A DNA stretch of 64,000 nt from Branchipolynoe longqiensis (lineage: Eukaryota > Annelida > Polychaeta > Phyllodocida > Polynoidae), in NCBI GenBank assembly GCA_030323885.1, contig CM059190.1, positions 104,077,856 through 104,141,855 on the forward strand. The letters run 5' to 3'. Below the pieces are notes generated by a model. The model made no database searches and was not told where the DNA came from. It saw only the letters and a program-made list of their open reading frames with translations. Position numbers and translations under genes: made by a program. Below, piece by piece: positions 42,203 to 53,519 of the stretch. The stretch's first letter is position 1, and the number at the start of each line of letters is the position of its first letter.

Positions 42203-42985
42203 AAGTTGAAACATGCAACATTAATTTTGGCGTGCTTGTCAAAACTCTGACCCCATAGGCTTCATCAGGAACACATTTGATTAAATTGACTTAGTTTTCC
42301 CTTTAATGAATGCTTAAGGCCCAGTCAGACCTTACCGTACTGAGTACCGGACACCACCTGACAAAGTATTGTCTAGTCCAGTGGTGTCTGGCGTCAAACT
42401 GTTGCAATGGCTGCCGGACGAAACGGACGCTAAACGGACGCTAAACGGACGCTAAACGGACATTAAGGAATAGTTAAACGGATGTCAAACGGACGGACCA
42501 GACACCAAACGGACACCAACCGGACACCTACTGGACACCTACTGGACTGTTCATGGACGCACCAAAAACAGACGGACCGAACTCCGGCAGCACCGTCAAC
42601 AGACTCTTCGGGATACAAAACGGACACCTAACAGATGAGTAACGGACATGAAATGGACAAGACGGACGTAAACCGGACACCAACCATACACATCTGTTCG
42701 GCGATGTGCGGTACAAGTTTTGAATATGTTCAAAACTTGTACCGGACATCACCAGAATGGACACGCGGGATGGGTACCGTATATAAAGCATACATTACCG
42801 TACTTCACCGGACAGTGTCCGGTTTCTGTCCGGTTCCTCAATCCGGTGAGGTCTGACTGGGGCTTCAATAAGTGCACCGGTACCTAAGTTGGATGTGTAT
42901 GATAACATCTTGATAAGAGCTTTGGTTTTTACATTTTGAAGTTGTCATCGGACTATGCGGCTTTAATGATTGTACCTGAATCTAC
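42203..42985. mobile_element. MITE family K copy, interrupted by fold-back element 2
   Basis: The flanks join to give the same order as the inverse of 50753-50960: 'aatgaatgc' | insertion | 'ataagtgc', then 'ctaagttggatgtgta' and 'atcggactatgcggctttaa'. Confidence 0.7.
42317..42864. mobile_element. Fold-back element 2 (AAACGGACGCT arms)
   Basis: Ends AGGCCCAGTCAGACCTTACC and inverse 'ggtgaggtctgactggggct', flanked by TTA (42314-42316) and TCA (42865-42867). The interior is tandem 'acggacaccaaccggacacc' and 'ctaaacggacg' units. Non-coding. Confidence 0.8.
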
Positions 42986-43089
42986 GCTGGATGTGTAGCA
43001 TCAAATCTAGGTCAGTGGTTTTAGGCTTTGAAAATGAGTTGATATTTTACTGACTCTTTTATTGGACAATGCAGCTTTAAACGTGGAAG

Positions 43090-43422
43090 TTTGTTTCTTT
43101 TTCTGTTGTTTTACGTCCTAGCAACGTCTAATGTTATATTAGGACGGGTACCGACCTGTGACAGTGCCCACTCATGGTGACTTTATAGTGCTGCCCTACT
43201 GAGAAATCACATCGCCAACACCATGACCCGATATCCCACTCAGTCACATTATCCTGACACTGAGCTCACCAGTCCTTTCCCTCTCCTAGTAATGCCGAGC
43301 GCCAGGCTAGGAAGCGACAAGTATCGATTTTATAAGTCATTGGTTTGACTCGACCGGGAACCAAACTCCCAACCTTCCACACGTGATGCCCGCGCTCTAC
43401 CGATTTAGACATCGCGCCCGGT
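43090..43422 (-). repeat. SINE family A, full length
   Basis: Minus-strand copy from the TTACGTCC tail to the head (CTCTACCGATTTAGACATCGCGCCC). Confidence 0.9.
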
Positions 43423-43838
43423 TTAAAGGTGGAAGAATAAAAATATGATAAACCAACTAACTAACCAGCATGGACTCCAGTTCTCGTCAAATCTCGTGTG
43501 TACGCTACGTTACGTGATGTGTGTGGAAGACTGTGACCAGAAAGCTACCAACCCTATCATACCGACACATAGCATACAGCAAAGAAGAAGAAAAATACAC
43601 CCCAGAAAAGAAAACTCTAAATGCTTAGAATAACAAAATAAAATCAGCACAAAACCCTTAGAAAGCATATTCAAACAAAAGTAGCACATTCTCTACAGTA
43701 TTTGCTGAGTTTGTTTTTGTTGTTGCTCGGCTAGTGTACTGTATCCACCACATACCAGCACTCATTGCTTTTATTTTTCTTATTTCGTTGTTGATGTTTT
43801 CTTGCTCTTCTTTCTCTGTCTGTTTAGAGAAGTATTAT

Positions 43839-44400
43839 CCTTTAAAGGGACCAGCTATAGCTCGCTGGGACACTGCGCGTACTCCGACAAATGCTCTCCA
43901 AGCACAACCTTGTTTAGTTTTTATGTTTAATTGAACCAAGTATGTGTGGGGAGAGTAGGGGACCAGGGCTGTGCTAATCTGAACTGCAAAGCCAGTTGGT
44001 TGTCTCCAAAATGGCCGCCCCCATTTGCAATGGAAAAGCTGCGCTGTGATTGGCTGAAATTGTGCCGGCAACAGGCTCACACAGTAACAAGAGTTGCTGG
44101 TTCCCAGTATGGGCGGCAATAAATTAAGCCCAAATCTATTCAAAGCTGTCATATTTAACAGAATTACATACTCAAATAATGAAATTTAATTAAATTAACC
44201 TTAAATTCCAAGCGATATTAACGTAGCAGCTCGATCAGCGTCGAATCGCCGAGTGTAAACAAAACAAATAGCAGTGATTGCCGCAACGTGCGAAAATCCG
44301 CGCATGCGCAGAAGCCACGACAGGGAGTTTTCAGTTGCATCAGAATTTCAAATCGAGTTCGTTTGTTTTCCACGCGGCGGATAGCTGGCGACTTTAAAGG
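43839..44400. mobile_element. Candidate TIR element (~560 bp) carrying promoter-like motifs
   Basis: Ends CCTTTAAAGGGACCAGCTAT and inverse 'atagctggcgactttaaagg'. The interior is non-coding. It holds a YY1-like site (CCAAAATGGCCGCC, 44006-44019), an inverted CCAAT box (ATTGG, 44049-44053) and a perfect NRF1 site (CGCGCATGCGCA, 44299-44310). Only one copy seen. Confidence 0.5.
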
Positions 44401-45310
44401 CGAGAGTCAGACTACGAAAAGAGCCCATGGCAGCAGTCTGATGCTCCCGTACCCCCCTCTGCGCCCATGCTCCCAGCCGCCTCTCTCTTCAAACCCAACA
44501 GGTCTTTGCCACATCTCCCGATGTATAAGGAAAATTACTCCAGAATTTAAACTAGATATTCATCCTTATATTAGCTCTGTGTCAACATAGACATTTTCTG
44601 ATTTAGTATATATACAAATAACTGTGATTTTGTTTGAGGGATTATTTAGTTTGTAAGGGGCACTGGAGAGACAACCATTAATGCTTCCACTGTTCCTGCA
44701 ATTTTTATTGTCAGCAGAATAGTATATGTTTGTGGAATAATGCATAGAAATTGTGAAAAATGTCTATGTGCTTAGAAATAGTCTACTGCCTAATGGCTAT
44801 GAATCATGATTCTACACAATTTAAATTCAAATAGCCGAAACCAGTAGAACTCGTGATTGACAGGTCAATCCACGTGCCAACTGTTCACTTAGTGGTTTTA
44901 AACAGCCAGTAAATGGTCAGAAACCACAGTAAGTATCCTGATTGGTGGGGATGAGAGGGCCATAAAGATAAACACTGGAGACAGCCTCACGTGACCTCCT
45001 ACAATAGGAGAAGTGCCCCAAAGAAAGATGTGGTAGCTTCAGAGTCTTTAATTGGCAATCGAGCAGTGGGTCTTGCAGCTGAAAGTCTAGCCTTTAAGCG
45101 TCACTAACAATTAAGCGTCTTGTAAGCTATTCGTAAGCACTGAATATTCACAAAGTCATGGCGCTAATATAACGAAGAATAACTAACCAGTTCCGGGGTA
45201 ATTTTCCACATACGTTGGGAGATGTGGCAGAGACTAGTTGGGTTTCAAGGCAGACGGGGGTGGGGGGGGGGGTGTCAGACCGCTGCCGTGGGATTTTCTT
45301 AAAGTGTGAC
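44401..45310. other. Apparently unique non-coding sequence
   Basis: No exon, repeat family or RNA recognised. G run at 45263. Confidence 0.45.
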
Positions 45311-45445
45311 TCTGGCCTTTAATGGACACTCAATGTGATGGGTGTTATTCTCAAGCAGCTTGGTGTTGGTGAAGAACTGACTGCCTGCGTTGAAAAGCTG
45401 CTCACTCTCCCTGCTGATAGACGCTTGATGTTGTATCATGTGCAA
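45310..45445 (-). pseudogene. Possible hAT transposase C-terminal remnant
   Basis: The minus strand encodes HQASISRESEQLFNAG followed by SQFFTNTKLLEN before a stop at about 45303. SxxSExLFxxAG is the start of the hAT dimerisation domain. Only ~45 codons are open, with no upstream domain in frame, so it is a fragment at best. Confidence 0.3.
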
Positions 45446-45689
45446 TTCATCAACCTACATACATAAGGACGCCGTGGCCCATTTGGGGCATTCTGACTCT
45501 GAGATCCATACATAGCTAGGCGATGAAATTTGTGAGAGCATCCCGCAATAAAATAGGGCATAAAGCACAATTGGAAAAAGTCCCCTTGTAAATAATGTGT
45601 TATTGCAGTCTCCTTCTACTCCCGGATCTCGTTACTCATCAAGACCAGATGGCATCTTTGAATATCAACTGAAATGAATTGTTCAAGTT

Positions 45690-46608
45690 GACTATACATT
45701 ACTATAAAATCGAGGTATCCAACCACACTAACTATGTTATATACAGTGATTCGTTCTCTTGCCTCCTGGCTGTTGCTGGACTGAAAACGAATCACCCTAT
45801 TCTAGCAACGGTCATTTATAGAATGAACTAAACTGGCAACGGATGGGTATGACATCCACCTGTGCTGGGTGCCTGGCCATGCCGGCATACAAGGAAATGA
45901 ACGAGCTGATCGGGCTGCGAAGAAGGCCCTGAACTGTGATTTGATTCGTGTCTGATCCCTCACTCTGATCTGAAACCACTAATAGCCACCCACATAAAAT
46001 CCAAATGGCAACATGAGTGGGATGAAAACATTAATAAACTTAAAGAAATTGAACCATCTGTGGGAAAAAAACCACAGACTCATGCGGGAGTCGGTGGGAC
46101 CAAGTGGTCCTTAGCCGCTGCCGTATTGGCCACTCGTGGCTTACACATCCTTTTCTGCTCAAGGGGGAACCTCCCCATGAATGTATTGGGTCTCAGTCCC
46201 CACTGACACTCAAACACATTTTACTAAGTTGTGTTGATTTTTTGGCCCTGCGACAACAATTCTACACTGCAGACAGTATGCATGACCATTTTATTGAAGT
46301 AAAACAAGAAAACATTTTAGCCTTTTTGAGGGCAGCTGGACTGTATCACCTCATATAGTTTACTAAATAAATTCTATCATTATCAATTATTAATAAAACT
46401 TTTCTTTTTCTATGGGAATTTGTTTCCCTTCACCACAAATATATGATTGTGAGATTTCTAATTTAATGAGTGTCCATTGGCACATAATTGATTGTCTGCT
46501 TTTACATGTAAAAGCAATGATTTGAACAAAAAACAAACATTTCTCGCCGTGAATATGGCCTATGCTGCCGACACGGCATAAAGCAACACCCAATCAATCA
46601 ATCAATCA
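45690..46608 (+). pseudogene. LINE 3' end: RNase H domain, C-terminal zinc-knuckle-like region, (ATCA)n tail
   Basis: Frame pieces show the end of a non-LTR RNase H: VSNHTNYVIYSDSFSCLLA (45710-45770) and WVPGHAGIQGNERADRAAKK (45875-45935). A segment LIATHIKSKWQHEWDENINK follows, and then the terminal frame 46104-46358 with HECI...LKHILLSCVDFLA, a Cys/His pattern common at I/Jockey-type ORF2 C-termini. At least two frameshifts and in-frame stops break it. The 3' UTR has a 'gcttttacatgtaaaagc' hairpin and ends in (ATCA)n. An RNase H domain suggests the I-group of LINEs. Confidence 0.8.
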
Positions 46609-46628
46609 CTATGTAATACATATACATA

Positions 46629-46745
46629 TGGAGAGTTCAGGCGCAAAATCCTGTAAATGGCAAGTCAAAAATTGAGATAAACATTGGAGTTAAGCCTTCA
46701 AAAGGTTAATCTTTTAATATTGCTATATTTTTGTTCATTTTTATA
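46629..46745 (+). mobile_element. MITE family G, left half
   Basis: GAGAGTTCAGGCGCAAAATCC left TIR and arm. The right half is absent. Confidence 0.7.
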
Positions 46746-46810
46746 TTTTTAGTTTATTTAGTATGGAACTTAGGTGTTGGTTATTGTTGATATAAATGGT
46801 CTGTATTGTT

Positions 46811-46811
<1 letters not shown>

Positions 46812-46849
<38 letters not shown>
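46812..46849. repeat. (TA)n microsatellite
   Basis: Perfect TA run. Confidence 0.9.
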
Positions 46850-46851
<2 letters not shown>

Positions 46852-46882
46852 ACATAGACAGAATATACGTGGATAGCTGATG

Positions 46883-47021
46883 AGATGCCCAAATTAGCTG
46901 AGCACCTGTTTCCCATGTGACAGATTGTCAGTTCAAACCCCGCGCGGGTCAAGGCAATGACTAAAAAATTTGATACTTTTTGCTACCTAGCCTGGCACTC
47001 GGCATTAATAGGATAGGATGA
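46883..47021 (+). repeat. SINE family A, 5' half
   Basis: Head ('agctgagcacctgtttccca', B box GTTCAAACCCC) and first body block to 'aataggatagga'. 3' half missing. Confidence 0.75.
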
Positions 47022-47235
47022 GGAGCATTGGAATGAGGGAGACCACTTGAGCGCGATTGAAATTTGCCTCTGCTTAGTCAATGAATATAACAACAAAATG
47101 TCAACTCAGGCATTTCAATGTTATGCATCTGTACACCACATACTATGGCATTCAGATGCATACTATTTCATGGAAACCAGATTGTGTAAGTGTGGACTGG
47201 TATTTAAAGTGAAGTATATAATGTAGGTTATGCAT

Positions 47236-47414
47236 AAGTATATATATGTTGTATAAGAATTATACAAGTATAATAACCCGGAATATCCATCCTTTCCCTC
47301 ATTTCCATGGACTAATGGAGTCTGTCCTAGTCATCTACTGATCCAGCCTCCCCAACCCCCGCTCCGATGGTGGCGCCACCACCCTTGCACGCTGTAACCG
47401 CCACTCACTGTACC
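47236..47414 (+). repeat. Dispersed repeat family F, copy
   Basis: Closest relative of 232-415, including 'gtctgtcctagtcatctact' and GGTGGCGCCACC. It abuts SINE B at 47415. Confidence 0.65.
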
Positions 47415-47718
47415 GATTGATTTTCATCATCGGCTATTTGGCGTCAAACATATGGTCATTCGGACATATTTCTTTGGAGGAAACTGGCTGCCACCATATA
47501 GGCTACGCTTTCCGATAAGCAGCAAGGGGTCTTTTATGATTATATGCACTTTCCCACAGACAGACAGCACATACCACAACCTTTGATGAACCAGTTGTTG
47601 ACCACTGGTTGGAACGGAAAATAGCCCAAGCTATAAATGTGTCCACTGAGCAGGATTGATCGAATGACCCACACCTTCACAGGTGGACACTCTACCGCCT
47701 GAGCTATGTCCCGCTCCC
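47415..47718 (-). repeat. SINE family B, near full length
   Basis: Minus-strand copy ending at the tRNA head (CTCTACCGCCTGAGCTATGTCCC, inverse of the A-box region). Confidence 0.88.
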
Positions 47719-47819
47719 TATCTCCGTATATAGATGCGCAACTATGCTGGGTTCATTAACCAAAAACCATGAACTTTTACATTTGTACAATTTATCTTTG
47801 TTCCTTCTTCGGAAAGGGA

Positions 47820-48157
47820 CCTACTTTCTACATCCGCTGGAAGGTCAGTCGTGGGTTCAATTCCCTGCCGAGTCAGACCAAAGGCATACAAAATTGATAC
47901 TTCGTCACTACCTTTCCAGGGTTTGATTGGTGTTTGCTTTATGCCGTATCGGCAACATAGGCGAGGCGAGGCTAGGATAGGGTAAAACACTGTCTGATGG
48001 TTCAGTGTTAGGATAATGCATTAGGATAATGCGACCACGCGTGATGTCGGGCTATTGTACCCCAGTAAGGTAGCACTATAAACCCGCGTCTGTTTGGATT
48101 TGGTGTCCGTCCTTATGTGATCTTAGATGCTGCTAGGACATGAAACCCCAGAAAAAA
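47820..48157 (+). repeat. SINE family A, diverged, with LINE-tail insertion
   Basis: B box GGTTCAATTCC, 'aaattgatacttcgtcacta' and later body blocks are split by 47921-47970, the inverted 3' end of the (ATCA)n LINE. The TTAGGATAATGC block is duplicated. Confidence 0.75.
47921..47970 (-). mobile_element. LINE 3' tail inserted in a SINE
   Basis: The reverse complement reads CTATGTTGCCGATACGGCATAAAGCAAACACC-AATCAAA, the LINE 3' end, nested in the SINE family A copy. Confidence 0.7.
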
Positions 48158-48524
48158 ACCTGTTGCGGTATGCGTTACAGCAAAACCTGTCATTGTGTGG
48201 GAGAAGCAAAGAAAATGTAGAGGAAGACTCTCGATCAATCATTCTTTCAAAGAAAACCAAATGGATCAGTTTAGATATCCATATATATGGATATATATAG
48301 AGTTTTTCTTTTTGAATTCAAGTTAATCTATGTCAGCAAAGTGCATTACTTTACGTGCGTCCTTTTGGGTCAGTGTGTGGCATCTTTGCTCAGGTAGGCT
48401 AAGATATTCTGCTTAATGTTAAAGTTGTATAACCTGATTGCATCCTGCCATATATCGGAACATTTCGTTTGGTGGTTTTCAGTTTATCCCATAATTATTA
48501 AAATAATAGTTTGTTTGTTGTCAC
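48158..48524. other. Non-coding sequence
   Basis: No gene. Short ATATGGATATATAT repeat near 48280. Confidence 0.5.
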
Positions 48525-49655
48525 ACACAGGCACACACGGTGCACACATCCACCCACCGGCACACACGAAGCACACAGGCACACACATGCACATCCATAC
48601 ACACAGGCACACACATGCACATACAGGTGCACACAGGCACACACATGCACATACAGGCACACACGGTACACCCAGGCACACACAGGCACATCCATACACA
48701 CAGGCACACACAGGCACATCCATACATACAGGCACACACATGCACATACAGGCGCACACAGGCACACATATGCACATACAGGCACACACGGTACACCCAG
48801 GCACACACAGGCACATCCATACACACAGGCACATCCATACACACAGGCACATATGGTACACATAGGGACATACAGGCACATACAGACACATAACGGCACA
48901 TCCATACACACACGGGCACGCACGGTACACAGGGGCACACACAGGCACACGCAGGCACATCCATACACACAGGCACACACAGGCAAACACAGGCACACGC
49001 AGCACACAGGCACATACAGGCACATCCATACACCCATGTACACACAGGCACACCCATGTTCACACATGTACACACAGGCACACACAGGCACACCCATGTT
49101 CACACAGGCACACACAGGCACACCCATGTACACACAGGCACACCCATGTACACACAGGCACACACCGGCACACCCATGTACACACAGGCAAACCCATGTA
49201 CACACCGGCACACACCGGCACACCCATGTACACACAGGCACACCCATGTACACACCGGCACACCCATGTACACACAGGCACACCCATGTACACACAGGCA
49301 CACCCATGTACACACAGGCACACACAGGCACACCCATGTACACACAGGCACACCCATGTACACACAGGCACACCCATGTACACACAGGCACACACCGGCA
49401 CACCCATGTACACACAGGCACACCCATGTACACACAGGCACACACAGGCACACCCATGTACACACAGGCACACCCATGTACACACAGGCACACCCATGTA
49501 CACACAGGCACACCCATGTACACACCGGCACACCCATGTACACACAGGCACACACAGGCACACCCATGTACACACCGGCACACCCATGTACACACAGGCA
49601 CACACAGGCACACCCATGTACACACAGGCACACACATGTACACACAGGCACACCA
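48525..49655. repeat. 20-bp CACACAGGCACACCCATGTA satellite
   Basis: About 55 units of 10/20 bp. The left part is CATGCACATA-rich; the right part (49030-49650) is a regular 20-mer array. The frames of 180-395 codons on both strands are repeat artefacts. Confidence 0.97.
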
Positions 49656-49784
49656 CAGTCCTTTACAGCAGAAATAATAAAGCATTCTCAGTAGATATCA
49701 TAACACAGCTAACACTAGTAACAGTTACAATGTCCCCCCAGTCTCACAGGCAACAAGGAAAGCAGGTTGTTGAGGGGGTCCTCT

Positions 49785-50035
49785 GTGTCTGCACCCCCTC
49801 ACCCTCCCCCCCACTCGCCCCTTCCCTCCCCCTCCCCCCCCTCCCCCGTCTCCTCCCGCCTCCCCTACCCCGTCCCCCTCCCTTCCCGCCGCTCCCTTCC
49901 CCTACCCCTCCGCCCCTCCCCATCCCCCCCTCCACTCTCCCCATCGCCCTCCTCCTCCCCTCCCGCCTCCCTCTCATCCCCGTTCGCCTCCCCGTCCATC
50001 GCACTCCCCTCCCCCTCCCCTCCCCCCTCCTCCCT
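49785..50035. repeat. Pyrimidine-rich CCCCTCCCC tract
   Basis: A 250-bp C/T strand with scattered CG. Confidence 0.9.
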
Positions 50036-50345
50036 CCGATAACCCCAGTGTGTACACACAGACATTCAGTACAATAGTCATCACAGAGAGGCAGCCTACC
50101 CGACCCATCCCAATACCTCCAGTATACGGTGGTCCCTGAGGAATGCCTGGAGCTGACACCTGGCGCGCTTACACACCGGTTTAAGGGAAGTTTCCCACCC
50201 AGCTTTCCAGCCCAACCCAGTTCTATTCTTCATTATAGGCCCCATAAGCCTTAGCTACGACAATGATTATAAACAATACAAAATTTGGTCTCAGGTATCT
50301 TTATATAACAATACTCTCTGAAAATAAACTATAATTCATTATATA
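50036..50345. other. Apparently unique non-coding sequence
   Basis: Nothing recognised. Confidence 0.5.
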
Positions 50346-50594
50346 TGAAGAGTTCAGGCACAAAACGACGTAAACGCCAAACCAAAAATGTGGTTTAAAT
50401 AAAAGATGTTTCCCTGAAAATAATTTTCACTAATTCCACTTTTCTCACTAATTCCATTTTTCATATTATCATATGGTTATAGCACAATGAACAAAGAAGT
50501 AGGAATATAACAAAATATACTTTTGTAGGTTTTATTCCAATGTTTATGTCCATTTCGGGATTGCCGTTTAGATGGTTTTGCGCCTGAATTCTTG
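50346..50594. mobile_element. MITE family G, full length
   Basis: Left TIR 'gaagagttcaggcacaaaac', right 'gttttgcgcctgaattctt'. It abuts MITE family K at 50595. Confidence 0.82.
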
Positions 50595-51115
50595 TTAAAG
50601 TTATGTAGCCCGATGGTTTGAGTTTCTGCAATTGTTTTCGATCATGTATATTGGATTGATGGGTGTTATCCCTCATTTGAGTTTAAAGTAATTTGCATTA
50701 ATAAATCATTAAATGGCTGACTTTGGAGATATTTGATGGAAAACATGCGAAGTTAAAGTTCCATAGTCCAATGAAATATCAAATTTCCAAAACCAAACTA
50801 ATTATCTAGATTTGATTTGCCATATCTAACTTAGATACTGAATCACTTATTAAGCATTCATTTTTGCGTAGAAGGCAATACTGAGTCAATTTAACAGAAC
50901 CTGTTACTGCAGAAGTCTATGGTGTCAGAGTTTTGGCAAGCTTGCCAAAACTAATTTTCCATGTTTGCACTCAAAATATCTCAAAAGTTTACCATTTAAA
51001 ATAAAAGTAACTTTGAACTAATGTAAAGTAGATACTACTAGTAGTGATCAATCTAATATATTTATCTCAGAAAACATATAGAAATTCAAAACCATCGGAC
51101 TATGCAACTTTAATC
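50595..51115. mobile_element. MITE family K, reference copy
   Basis: TIR-like ends TTAAAGTTATGTAGCCCGATGG and inverse 'ccatcggactatgcaacttt'. An internal copy of the end at 50753 (TTAAAGTTCCATAGTCC) suggests nesting or partial duplication. Non-coding. Fragments of the family lie throughout the window. Confidence 0.65.
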
Positions 51116-51224
51116 TTAGTGTAAGCATAAGAATTCTGGACATGCTTTATCTGTAACACTAACAGGGTCTATTGATATGACTTAGCACTCCATTACATGC
51201 AGCAACATATGCTTTATAGATGCA

Positions 51225-51965
51225 GCACTATCTACACAGGATATGTAGGATCAAATCTAGGTAAAGCATAGTCTGTCTGATGAGAGCACCATATTGTCAA
51301 AATCAAAACAGTTATGTAAATATGAGTCTACATATTTTCCAATTCAGATACTGATGCACTTATTGCTCATGTTGTTGCTGCACTGAATGAGGATACAAAG
51401 CCAGAGTTACTAGAACCTGTTACTGGTGAAGCCAATGGCGTAAGCCTTTTGGCATTCTTTTTTTTTCTTGAAGATTTATACTGCCTATTATGGATAAGCC
51501 TGAATAGACGTGTTTTCACCATTAGACAGTTTGTCGATAGAAAGCCTGAGCGTACACTTTTACAGACCCAAGGGATTTTTAACCTCCCACACCACATAGA
51601 CATGGTATGAGAGCAACTGGCCTTTGATGATGCTGTAAGTTATCCACAGTGGTGGAAATCCAAATTGGCAGAGGTGGGGGCACAGGGAATCGAACCACCG
51701 ACCTTCAGATTAGGAGTCTGACCTAGAAAAAAGTCAGACACTCTAACCACTCCGCCACAGAGAACACATTAATTTGGCAGTTTCACTACAAATATTTCAA
51801 GAGTTAGCCATGTAAAATAAAAGTTACTTCAAACTAAGAAAAGCTCGATTAAAATGTATTAATTTCAGAAAATGACATAACCTCAAATTTTAAAAAAACG
51901 TTGACTATGCACCTTTAAGTGGGTTGGTTTATAAAATGTGATGCTTTCATTGGACTGTGCGGCTT
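51225..51965. mobile_element. MITE family K copies, interrupted by a SINE
   Basis: 51225-51455 and 51768-51925 belong to one copy split by the tRNA-Met-like SINE. 51930-51970 carries another end ('cattggactgtgcggcttta'). Confidence 0.6.
51456..51767 (-). repeat. tRNA-Met-like SINE (family D), full length
   Basis: Second copy of 16392-16704, co-linear over its whole length, including the ~18-nt insertion with T6 (51727-51732 on the minus strand). Confidence 0.82.
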
Positions 51966-52059
51966 TAATGTCCGTATCCACACCTGTCTCGGCCAAAAGC
52001 AAATTGACACATCTCCTGTATGTGTAATATGTACACCCAGGCTACCCTCATCGGCTACC

Positions 52060-52400
52060 TCCCACCCCCACATCGCACCCCCACCCCACCCCCACCTCAA
52101 CCTCACCCCACAAGTAGCTCCTCCACCCCCACCCCCACCCCCACCTCACCCCACAACTAGCTCCTCCACCACCACTGCCACCGCCACCCCCACCTCACCC
52201 CACAAGTAGCTCCTCCACCCCACTTCACCCCACAAGTAGCTCCTCCACCCCCACACCCACCTAACCCCACAAGTAGCTCCTCCACCCCCACCCCACACCA
52301 ACGTCACCCCACAAGTAACTCCTCCACCCGCACACCCAACCACCCCTACCTCATCCCAGAAGCTCCTCCCCCACCCCCACAACACCCAACACACACAATT
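52060..52400. repeat. ~36-bp C-rich minisatellite
   Basis: About eight units of CACCCCACAAGTAGCTCCTCC plus a CCCCCACC run. Confidence 0.92.
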
Positions 52401-52795
52401 TCCTTTCCAGAAACTGGCTTAAGATGTTGCTGATACTAGTGATACCTTCTGTAGGGATGTTCGCGTGTAGGCTGACCAAAAAAAACTCTGATATTGGACT
52501 GGTTTCGGCAGGACGCTATGGGTTTTATTACTTGTTTCTATGGCTGGGTATTCGTTAAAGCTGTATAAGATTTCAGCGTTTGCTAACCAGATGGGCACAA
52601 CTTTGAAAAGCCAAGTCATTCAATGGCGACTTTATTATCCTCAAGCACGGCTTGAATCATATAAACCTCTGGAATGTGGCTTGATATCAGTTTCACGTCA
52701 ATAAGAGAACATTCCCGAAACAGGAATTGTTGACTATTTCAGACCGATCTATATGTGATGCATAACGTATTATGCGAGTATAAAGAACTATGTTT
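52401..52795. other. Non-coding sequence; family F fragment at its end
   Basis: 52752-52790 carries the family F block GTGATGCATAACGTATTATGCGAGTATAAAG. The rest is unrecognised. Confidence 0.45.
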
Positions 52796-52889
52796 ATATA
52801 TATATATATGGATATATATATGTGGTGGAATTTATCATCAATATATATGACAACATTTGAGTGGGGAGTTATAGGTTCTACCCCATATG

Positions 52890-53460
52890 AAGGAGACGGA
52901 GAGAGAGAGCGAGGCAGAGAGGGAGAGGTGGAGAGATGGAGAGAGGGAGAGAATGGGAGGGAGGGAAAGAGAGAGAGGGAGAATTGGAGAGGGAGCAAGG
53001 AGGAGATAGAGAATGAGAGATGGGAGAGGGAGGGGAGGGGCAGGAAGGGAGAGGAAGATGGGGAGAGGGTGAGAGGGTGACTGGAAGACAGAGATATGGA
53101 GAGAGGGAGAAGGAGCCAGAGAGAGGAAGGGGTGAAATGGAAGAGAATGAGAGGGAGTGGAAGAGGGAGAGGGAGAGAGTGAGAGAGGGAGCGAGGGAGA
53201 GAGAGAGGGAGGGAGGGAGGAGAGAGGGGGGAGTGGGAGAGGGGAGAGAGGGGGAGAGAGGGAGAGAGAGGGGGAGAGAGGGGGAGAGGGGGAAAGAGGG
53301 AGAGAGGGAGAGAGGGGGAGGGGGGAGAGGAGAGAGGGGAGAGGGGGAGAGAGGGAGAGAGGGGGAGAGAGGGGAGAGAAGGGAGAGAGGGAGAGAGGGA
53401 GAGAGGGCACGGAGAGGAGAGGAGAGAAAGAGAGAAGGAACAAGACGGACAAACAGACAG
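52890..53460. repeat. 570-bp (GA)n / GGGAGA polypurine tract
   Basis: Strongly strand-asymmetric purine run. It can form intramolecular triplex. Serine/proline-rich frames on the other strand are artefacts. Confidence 0.95.
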
Positions 53461-53519
53461 ACACGTGTGTGTAAAGGTTTGTGGGTTCAACCGGACTAAA
53501 ACTACCCAGCTTCGACCTC

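Noticed and set aside
48498..49685. Cys/Val- or His/Thr-rich frames of up to 395 codons
   Set aside because: Products of the 20-bp satellite on both strands.
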